DNA of 25,291 bases from Oppiella nova. Taxonomy: Eukaryota; Arthropoda; Arachnida; Sarcoptiformes; Oppiidae. Position 1 is the stretch's first letter. Each line of letters opens with the position of its first letter. Below, one piece after another: positions 13,198 through 22,993 of this stretch. Made by a program: the position numbers and the translations under genes. Below the pieces are notes generated by a model. That model had not been told where the DNA came from, searched no databases, and was given only the letters and a program-made list of their open reading frames with translations. The stretch is taken from NCBI GenBank assembly GCA_905397405.1, contig CAJPVJ010000382.1, forward strand, positions 1 through 25,291, in the 5' to 3' direction.

Positions 13198-13224
13198 ATT
13201 ATATATATACAGTATATATATAAT
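13198..13224. repeat. Perfect 27-bp AT palindrome
   Basis: The 13-base arms 13198-13210 and 13212-13224 are exact inverted copies around a single A. Similarity continues outward to about 13181 and 13234 with a 3-base gap. It lies roughly 560 bp upstream of the TATA/TCAG pair. It could form a cruciform or hairpin, but is mostly alternating TA. Confidence 0.7.
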
Positions 13225-13669
13225 GTATAATATACATCAATATTAAAAATTCTCAAAAAAATTAACCATATCCATCATGTAACATGGTTAAATATACTTC
13301 ATAAAATACTTGTTAAAAACTTATTTCGAAAGTACAGTTAGTTGTATTTTTTACATTTCATTTCTCATAGCTTATTCACTCTATTCATGCAACAAAATGT
13401 ATTTTCAAAAATACATTTCCTATTCCTATAAATATTTTCTGGACATTCTTTGGGGTCAATTCCAGTGAATGAATAAAACTTATATGAGATAACAATATTA
13501 AAGTAACAAAAAATTGTATATATTTTTGATTCCTTATTGTATCAAAAACTTTATATTTTATTATTATTGTTGAAAATGTCTATAAAAACGTCTTTTCTTC
13601 TCTTCTCCCCTTCCGATTAGTCGATCCGATGATGCGATCATTTATTTGTTGTCCATTATATGGCTATTG

Positions 13670-13677
13670 TATAAAAG
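13670..13677 (+). promoter_or_regulatory. Second TATA box, TATAAAAG
   Basis: A TATAAAAG box lies 115 bp upstream of the stronger TATA/TCAG pair and is followed by a locally GC-richer stretch (13677-13735). No clear initiator is seen 25-35 bp downstream. It could be an alternative plexin start site or chance. Confidence 0.25.
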
Positions 13678-13784
13678 CCCTGAACATAGGGACTGGTGTG
13701 TGGACTACAACTCCACTACCAATCCATCCATCAATTGATTCTTGAAATTTGTATTTTATTTATTAGTTTTCTTATACTCATTGC

Positions 13785-13818
13785 TATATAAAAGGGATAT
13801 AAGTTATATTTTTGTCAG
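13785..13818 (+). promoter_or_regulatory. Candidate core promoter: TATATAAAAGG with TCAG initiator
   Basis: TATATAAAAGG begins at 13785, and TCAG at 13815-13818 puts the A at 13817, 32 bp downstream. That is the usual spacing between a TATA box and an arthropod initiator. It lies about 560 bp upstream of the plexin ATG on the same strand. In AT-rich DNA such matches arise by chance, so the spacing is the main support. Confidence 0.4.
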
Positions 13819-14226
13819 AAATAAATAGTTATTTTGCTATTCATTACACATATACACAGCATAACAAAACTTTTTTCAAAGAGTTTTGTTGTGGACTTTA
13901 TTGCGAAGTCTAATACATAATGGTATGAATCGGAAGCTAAAAATGGGTTTCATTTGACTCCTTATAGTTTATCGATAGAGGAAAGAGATTTTTGCAGTTA
14001 TTTTCGCTATTTTCTCTTATTTTCAATATCTGTATGAATGAACTGTTCAAAACTGTATATGAAAATACAATCTACGGTTATAATCAAACGTGTTTTGTAT
14101 TGACAAGTTTTACTCAATCTAGAAGTTTGTACAAATGCAATTCAATTCATATAAATCTAATCAAATACTTTCAGTTATCATTCAATATTTATGAGAATTT
14201 TAATATCAATCTAATTATTTTGAAAT

Positions 14227-14240
14227 CTTTTTCTTTATAG
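14227..14240 (+). promoter_or_regulatory. Candidate 3' splice acceptor in the plexin 5' leader
   Basis: A pyrimidine run followed by TATAG ends at 14240, 137 bp upstream of the ATG. It looks like a used acceptor, which would make 14241 the start of the exon that carries the first coding segment. Possible donors are GTAAGT at 13133, GTATGA at about 13923 and the distant AG|GTGAGA at 582. If the TATA/TCAG promoter at 13785-13818 is used without splicing, this acceptor is ignored. Confidence 0.45.
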
Positions 14241-14251
14241 ACATTAAAGAC

Positions 14252-14311
14252 ATGAATAACTCCTATGTATTGAAGAAAATGAAGTTTTTCGACAAAACTA
14301 CTGCTAATTAG
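14252..14311 (+). CDS. Upstream ORF of 19 codons in the plexin leader
   Basis: ATG at 14252 opens a 19-codon frame ending in TAG at 14309-14311, 66 bp before the main ATG and in the same frame. The peptide starts MNNSYVLKK. There is no sign that its sequence is conserved. If the leader contains this segment, scanning ribosomes meet it first, so it could damp plexin translation. It is visible only as an ORF; function is inference. Confidence 0.4.
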   Translation: MNNSYVLKKMKFFDKTTAN

Positions 14312-14377
14312 CAGAAAAGTGTCTTAAAGAGGAAGAAGTGGTGATTATTTGTGTAAAAAATCGGTGAATTCATAAAA

Positions 14378-15631
14378 ATGAATAAAAACATGAATAACAA
14401 TAAGAAGACTATATTTATCGGACGACAAGTGAATCACAAGCGATTCAATAACTTAATAATAAATGTCATGTATTTAACAATATTGTTGATTTTCTCCATT
14501 TGTAACATCTGTGATGCGATGGCCGGCGACAGTCGCGCCAACGGTATAGACAGCGCCTACACCTCATCCGTGATATCGTCGTACGCGATGCCCAACAAGA
14601 GCATCAACTTTACGAATATAGTGTACGACAGGAACTCATCGCTCATATACATCGGTGCCTCCAATTGGATCTATCAGTTCAACGCCAACCTCACGCTGGA
14701 GGCGGCCTTCCAGACGGGACCCGTGCGGGACAGCCCTCAGTGTTCGCCCAACGACTGCAGCGGCGTTGAGGACATACCGCTCGTCAACAACATTAACAAA
14801 GTCTTAGTCATTGATCCGTACAATCATTTGCTGATCGCGTGCGGCTCTGTCCGGCAGGGCTCGTGTCAGAGGCACCGACTCTCCAACATAAGCCAACGGG
14901 AGGAGTTGGTCACCGTTCCCGTGGCCTCCAACGACGAGAACTCGTCGACCATCGCCTTAGTGGGTCCGGCAAAGTATTTCGGACCCAACACCACACCCGT
15001 GCTGTACGTCGCGGCCACCAACTCACGACTCGGTCCCTACAGGGATATGGTGCCCGCCATCAGCAGCCGCTCCCTCGAGACGGGCCCCAAACTGTTCAAT
15101 ATTATCGAGAAGTCCTTCACTGAGGCCCGGGTCGACGTGAGCTCCCATTTGCGTGACTACTATCTGGTTCGCTATGTCTACGCCTTTCATACCTCAGACT
15201 TTGTGTACTTCGCGACCGTTCAGCGGAAGTCACACCTGCGGGCCCTCGAAGAGTGGGGTTATATCACACGACTGGCCCGCGTGTGTCAGTCCGACCCCGG
15301 CTATAACACCTACACCGAAGTCACCCTCCAGTGTATCGGTACCGACGGCACGGATTACACTTTATTACAGGACGCCGTGATTGTGAGCGCCGGTGAGGAT
15401 CTGGCTAACGATCTGCATATTGATGTCGGCGACAAAGTGATGGTCGGTGTGTTCGCCACTGCCGTCGAGCACACGTCCACTGCCAGCCCCCGGTCGGCCG
15501 TCTGTGTCTACTCGCTGGCAGACATCGAGCAGAAGTTTACCCAAAATATTCACATGTGTTATAACGGATCCGTCGCCACACGTAATATGGATTATATCGC
15601 CGGAAATTTACCCGACTGTCCCACACCTGGT
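14378..15631 (+). CDS. PlexA: Plexin coding exon 1: signal peptide and about three quarters of the Sema domain (residues 1-418)
   Basis: The ATG at 14378 is the first in-frame Met after an in-frame TAA at 14354-14356, and has A at -3. It gives a long polar leader (residues 1-25, Asn/Lys rich) before the hydrophobic core and a likely cleavage after residue 47 (CDA) or 49. An internal ATG at 14468 (Met31) would give a more typical signal peptide. The exon ends at GGT|GTAAGT (15631/15632), a near-perfect donor. Its mature part carries paired Sema cysteines (C122, C127, C155, C163, then C376, C394, C414). From about 14515 the exon is markedly GC-richer than everything around it. One exon holding this much of the Sema domain is large. 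Reading through the donor adds 29 residues before TAG at 15719. Confidence 0.9.
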
Positions 15632-16257
15632 GTAAGTGCTCTCAACATGTCATTAATTAATTACACATTACATGAATATTACTCTCGATTTACAGTATAT
15701 TTTCTATTACTAAATAAATAGTTTTAGTTTGTTTGTGACAAGTTTTTACTTTGTGAATGTTTCCTATTTTTCAATTTAAAGTTTGGTTTTCAAAAGTTTT
15801 AAATTATTGATTAGTTGTTTGAAGTATTTTTCTCGTTAAGATTTTAAGACATAATTTTTATAAATATAGTTTTAAGACTTCACTTTCATCTCTATTTAAA
15901 AATTCGCACTCGAAATGAGAGTTTAAGACTTTAATCCTTTATTATAATGCTCTTCAATAACAAAACACAACACAAACACAAACACACAATACTTGAGAAG
16001 AAAATTGTCAAAACTTTTCATAATTGAATTTATTCTTTAAGGCTTTATAACTACTCTATACTGTACAGTAGACTACTATACTGTACACTCGCTTCACATG
16101 GAGTTTCCTTTCCATACGAGCGTTGACTTAAAATATTGAATTTCAAATATAAAATATTTTTTATTCTTTGTGTCTCAAAAATTCAATATTTATTTTAGAG
16201 ATTGGAATACATAAGGGAATGGCATATATTCTCCATTCTCTCCTCTTTATTACTCAT

Positions 16258-16288
<31 letters not shown>

Positions 16289-16375
16289 CAAACTTAAAGG
16301 GGAAGACATAGACTATTCTCTATTTATTTATTTAAAGGGTTTAACAGTCAAACAATACGTTCATCTCATTATCCA

Positions 16376-16407
<32 letters not shown>

Positions 16408-18179
16408 CATTCAATATTAACATAATATTATTTTTTATTGTTTTTCGATATATTTAATTAAATTTAAACTCTTCCCGCTTTTCTCACACTCTGTGCCAAC
16501 AAAATAAATATTTTATTTATTTATTTATTTATTTATTATGCTTATCGTGAATATTAAATATGAATATTGTGTTCACACTATAGAGAGGCGGAAATATAGT
16601 GTCGTTTTGTGCGGAGACACTGAAACTGAACGGCTCTCAACCCATTCAAAGTACTTCAGCCATAATCTACGATAACAACACATTGACATCAGTGGTGGCC
16701 CTAACCACTGGTCAGCACACTGTGGCCTTTGTGGGCACCAGAATGGGTCAACTCAAGAAGGTATGTATTGTTCACTCGAGTGTCTACTTATTGCCTATTC
16801 TTTTATGTTTGTCTTTCATTAAGACTTACCATAAAAATAATATTTTTTATGCCATTTTACTCACCAATTGAATTATATATCAATCAATTGCTTGCTATAA
16901 GAGTCGTAACCATAACTGAAAATTACAGCTAATTTGAAATAAAAACAATGGGAAATGTATACTACTATCGATAAAATGCATATTCTTTGCGGTCATTCAA
17001 TAGCTTTTCTGTGGGAAAAACAAGAATAAAAAGCATTTCCATTAATAACAATAATAAACAAAAAATATTTTCTCGTCGTTTGAATGATTGAATAAAAGAG
17101 AATTGAATCTCTCTTTTATATACAAAGTCTGCGAATAAATGCATTTTATAATCATTTCAAAAGAAAGAGACAGCAAATAATAGTACATTTAGTCGGGATA
17201 TAAATGTTATATCAAATTGAATTAATGTGACACAAGGATTAGTAGCGAAACACAATTAATTGAATATTTCTCTGTGTCTCTCGCTTTGCATTTAATGTTA
17301 AACTCATTGCCTATTATTCTCATACGAATACTTATGCATGGATTTAATTTGTTTGAAAAAATGTCTCCTTATACTATAGTCAATGGCATTAAAAAGGCTT
17401 TTATCTGAAAGTTTTCTTATACTTATATATCTCTAGTTATATATGTGTTTTGTGATTGTCGTTTGCGATTTATTTGCGATACAATACCAAACACTGATAT
17501 ATAATATAAAGGCAGAGAGAATCTCTCATATTATATACACACAACACAAGTATTATACTGAAAGAGACAGAAAAAAAATAGTTAATGCCTTTCCTTTCCA
17601 TACCAGAGGTGCTATTATTCGCGTTTAGAAACAATAAGGAATTGCAAACACTTGACACACACACCACTCATATAGCTCACAGAGACTTTATTACAGAACA
17701 ATACATAATAAGACAAACGTAACCAAACCCCAGCGGTAGCCACGGGTTGAAAATCGTAGGTAAAGGGGTTAATAAGAGATAAGTATTGATCTAAATCCTG
17801 GACGGCTAAAATGACCAAACACACATTAATAGCAACTAATTTTGCAGTAAAATCCTATTACATAAGCCTCATTGTCAGTTGCAAAACAATAGTACACTAT
17901 TTGCTAGCCGTTGGCCATCGCCCTAACCCCTCGTCCCTAATAGTAATTGCCTTTTATATATATTGTCTATTAGCAGCACAGGTGACAAAATTCCTTCATT
18001 TCTAGAGACTAATGATACGCCCTGTCTGTCCATCGCTTACCCGTATATACACAGTATATCCATGCGATGTCATTCCCTCCCCTTCCCTCACAATCGACTC
18101 TAATTCCACTCATCATTAATCCCCCGACACTTAAGTTCTTACAAATATTTTTATTTTTTCTCTCAATTCCTTATATTTT

Positions 18180-18217
<38 letters not shown>

Positions 18218-18850
18218 ACTCACTCACTCACTCACTCTTTCCCAATCATTGGATTCATTCATTTAAAGCCTCAAAATCCTGACTCTTTTATCTTAAAACC
18301 CCTTAGAATTTAATAGCAATCGAAAGGATTTTACAATTTTTTGGGAAATTTATTTGTATTTTTTGCTTTTAAAGCAAAATGTTTACTATATTTTACTTCA
18401 ATCCCATCAACTGAATGTTTACAATATTTTTATTTTATGTTTCACTTTAATTGTTATAACTTATAGTTCTCATTAATACAGTTTTGTCTAACTTAGGGCA
18501 TGTTTAAATTTATTATTTAAATTTATGCTTACTTTTATGTAGTCTGAAAATATTGGCATAATTTTTGCTGGATCAGATTAATGTTTTTATTCATTCTATT
18601 ATGAATTCTATTTCCTATTCTCAACCATTATTCTCTCATTTAAATACACTTTAAATAAAAAATGAAAATTCTTTTTATATATGATTTTGTTTTTATTTCT
18701 TCATATTCTGTCTTAACTCAGGAATTATTAGACAAATGAGTTTTGAAGCGAAAGTGAAGTACAATATAAAAACGAAAATTTAAATTATATTTAAATGTAT
18801 ATCAAGATTGAGATAGAGTTTACTATGTATAATATTAAAGGATAGTATTT

Positions 18851-18893
<43 letters not shown>

Positions 18894-20342
18894 AAAGACT
18901 AATCTTAAAGACTAATTTGTAGTCAATAGGAGTTTAGTAGCAGAAAAAGGGAAAATTGTGTTGTCTTTAAGGAAATAATGATTTTGTGTACCGTTAAGGT
19001 CTCTCTCTCTACTCTCTCTCTCTCTCTCTCTCTCTACTCTCTTCATCTTATGCATGAAGTGAGTGATGAATGATTAAAATGCGTGATAACTGTGCAAAAA
19101 TGTTTTATAAATTTGTTTTTTATATTTTATATATATTTCTAACCATTCATTTCACTTTCCACTATAAGCTCCTCAGCGGACAGTGTTTTAGTATTTTTGA
19201 AACAAAATGAGAATTTGTGTTAAAAAATAGAAGTTTAGAATTATATATACAGTAAATGCTATGAAAATGTCTCTCAATTTATTTTTACTGGTTTATTAAG
19301 TTGTATGATAAATATTTAAATTATTTCTATATAAAATTAAAATGAAATTAATTTGTATAATGCATAAATATCTATAATTTCAGACTCTGTTTAATGAATA
19401 CGAATAATATTCTTAATTTAATTATAAATTTGAAAATATTTTTACACTTCATTCAATTTGAATATAATGTTGATTTATAACAGTCTTTAAAAGTAGAAAT
19501 TTAAACCCAAATAAATATTTATTATATTAATTAAAGACAAGTTTTGTTTTGTACAGATATTTAGCGTATTTTTAGGGCTCATTAGTCGGAAGTCTCAAAG
19601 ATTAACATTAATTAAGGAGTTTTTACTGAAATTGACTAATAATTAACTTAATGTTACTGTAGATGACAACTAATATAGCGTACATTATATAACAATTGAT
19701 TACTATAATGGTATTTATATTGAGAGCGAGGTTATCATTGGAAAGGGCATAGAGATTGCATAACATAATGAACACATTCCGTATATAATACTGTATAGTG
19801 AACTACTGTACTGTATATACTGTATATAACTAGATGTCTGAGCGAAAGGCACTGTTAGTGCGAAAGTAAACCCAATTCTGTGTCTAATCTTTCTGTGAAA
19901 TTTGTATTTTACTTATTGTTTTGTTCAGTACTTTGTTCACAATTATAGCTCTAAACAGTGGTATTCTTGTCGTATAACTTAAATGCTAACCATTTGTTTG
20001 TCTATTATATTGTGTTTTGAGCGCTAGTTTTCAATACAATTCTCGTTTGTATCGTACTTTCAATTCTTTGCCGTACTTTTGCTTAGTATTCGACTCAATG
20101 AACATTAATGAGAGATTTTTTCCATACTATTGTTTTTCACTCACCATCTCTACTGTATTTTTGACTATTATTTTCCCTTTTTCTGCTACTAAACTCCTAT
20201 TGACTACAAATTAGTCTTTAAGATTAGTCTTTGTTTTGTACAGATATTTAGCGTATTTTTAGGGCTCATTAGTCGGATTATTTTCCCTTTTTCTGCTACT
20301 AAACTCCTATTGACTACAAATTAGTCTTTAAGATTAGTCTTT

Positions 20343-20385
<43 letters not shown>

Positions 20386-21932
20386 AAGCAATATATATAT
20401 ACTACATATATATATATATGTATAAAAGGATGATAGAAATTCTGTGATTCTCTATAGAGAGATAAAACATTTCTCATATCATAACAAATTCTGTATAGAA
20501 ATAGTATAATTCATTAACTCATTCACTAAAATTAAGGGAATAAATAAATATAGAGATTCAGTGGAAAGATATATTTGGGCTGACATTTAGAAGCCATTCA
20601 ATTAATATAAATAACTAAATATAACAAAACAAAAACAACATTTTTTTGCTGTTGAGCGCACACAACAAAAACTATAGCAGAATGTAGTCCACTATAGAAA
20701 TAGTGTACAAAAAGCAATACAACAAATGACTGACAAATGTTTGTCCGGTAATTAAAGGATGAAGTAAAAGGTTTTCTCTTAGTTTTTGTGCTCTTTTTTG
20801 CTTTTAATTATATTAATAGAGATTTTTGTCTTAATTTTTGCAATTATATTGAGTTCACAATTAATACAAATACAAAGAACTCTTTGAAGAAATGTAATCA
20901 TAAATCACTTGAAATAAACACTTTTGAAGGGAATTTGTAAAAAATGTTTTCTCAGTGAGCAGACAACTAATAAGTCTTTTATAGTTATAATAAGATTTAT
21001 TATTATTTTTATTCTTTTACTAAATTGTGTTGTCTTTAAGGAAATAATGATTTTGTGTACCGTTAAGGTCTCTCTCTCTCTCTCATAACTTACTTAAAGT
21101 ATATAAAACTATATATTTATATTATTCATATGAGAGATATTTAACCAATAAAATTTATTGAATAAATATATTTGCAAATTAGATGCCAATTTGTTTGATT
21201 AAATCATTCAAATGTTGAGATAAATGTCTACAAACTCATAGTATACAGAATTAAAACCACTTTTCGAGAATTAATCCCAAAAATAAAACATTTATTTATA
21301 TGAATTTAGTTTATGTTTTTTACACTAAACATGTTATAAATGATGTATTCATTAAATAAATTATTTTCTCATCTCATAAATATCTAAATAACTACACAAA
21401 AAGTCTTGTAATACTATTATTGGACGTATTATTATTTTTGTTTTGTTATATAATACATTAGTCTCTTTTATATCATCTCTCATGACTGTTATTGATTTTT
21501 GTTATTGAGTTAATAAATCATATCATAATTTAGAAATTTCATCAAGTTTTTCTAATATAAAGTTCTTTAAAACTCCAATAATTTATATATAGAAATAAAA
21601 TTTTCGGACTTATATTTCAAGACATTTATGAATTTAATGAGTGAAAAATAATACACGAAATTTTTTCAAAGGACATTAATAATGAGATATTAGTTATAAA
21701 CAAAAACACACACAAAACGTCTGCTGAGAAACACATCCTATAAATATGAGGGCAGAGAATATAATTTATTTGTGTTTTTATGTTCACCAAAATTTCTCAA
21801 ATTTCTCTTTGAATTCTCTGTTTATTTAACAATATTTTAAAACATGAGATTCTTGACAAACGGTATATAAGATAAAAATATAGTATTTCTCTAAATCTAA
21901 TGACTTATATATATTCCACGAGTCTGTCAAAC

Positions 21933-21968
<36 letters not shown>

Positions 21969-22949
21969 AATATAAGTACCCCTTAAGTTGGAAAGCAATA
22001 CAAACCCATACATAAGACCTTATGCTCTACTTTTGTCAATGACTCGAAACATAGTCTCGAATTACACACAATTTTTGAAAAGTCTTTGAGCCCTACATGT
22101 AATAAGGCAAAAAATGTAATATAAAAATATATATTTGTAGAGATTTATATTGTATTTTATTTTTCTTTATTCCTCTTTTAACTCTCAGTTTATTGCATAA
22201 AATGACAGCACATTTAGTGAGAGAGTGAGACATCAGTTGCTGGAGCTTTATATATCAAAAATCAATTTTTTTATGGAAAATACTGTATGTATAGAATTAC
22301 ACGAAAGTACAGAATTTAATGAAGAATTCAATGTTCACTCAATAGAGATTTTATTTCACATATTTTCATCAATGTTTTAAATTGACCAGTGCGAGAATTA
22401 TTTATTAATATTAGTTTTGCTATGAATACATAAGTTATCAGTTTCTGTAATCTGATAATGGTGTCATAAATTTTTGTATATAACTCTTACATACTGTATA
22501 CATACTGTATATTGTGAACATTTATATCATGCTATATATAACATGCTATCAAAATATTAGATAATCTTTCTCATAAATTTTAAACTTTATGGAAATTATT
22601 TAGCTATCGATTTCACAATTCATAATCAGATAGTGATATAAATCTACATTTTATTTATGCATACATTTTGCTATATTTTTCTTAAATAATATAATATAAC
22701 ACCGGTATGTGTTTGGATATGCATTCACTAGTCATATATATTCTAGAGATTCACTTGATTTACATTTCACTTAAGCGTTAAGTGAAGTCTCACTTATTTT
22801 CTCTGTTGTATAACATATATACTGAGACTGCCGTATAAAGTGAAACGGGTGTTACGGAAACACAACTTGAAATGAAAAAATAAGTGCAAAAAAGTGAAAT
22901 GTGGCACAAAATTGAGTTTAAGAATATATTTTTATATACAGTATATTAC

Positions 22950-22993
<44 letters not shown>

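Larger units (their letters stand above)
15632..16583 (+). other. Plexin intron 1 (952 bp)
   Basis: The intron starts GTAAGT and ends CACTATAG. It is AT-rich with stops in every frame. It holds an AATAAA at 15713-15718 overlapping the read-through stop, a pair of TATACTGTAC repeats at 16057-16086, a (GA)14 tract at 16258-16285 facing a (TC)14 tract at 16379-16407, and a TTTA repeat near 16510-16537. The facing GA and CT tracts could pair in the transcript. Phase 0 on both sides and protein continuity (PTPG to RGGN) support the boundaries. Confidence 0.85.

Noticed and set aside
13992-14240. 82-codon frame upstream of the plexin ATG
   Set aside because: It ends at the TAG of the candidate splice acceptor and has no recognisable domain or codon bias.
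14839-15635. Other-frame and antisense open frames inside exon 1
   Set aside because: They are shadows of the GC-rich plexin frame, which alone has a family match.
17720-17800. tRNA-like fragment (GGTTGAAAATC resembling a T-arm)
   Set aside because: No acceptor stem pairing, no proper T-loop and no A/B box arrangement.
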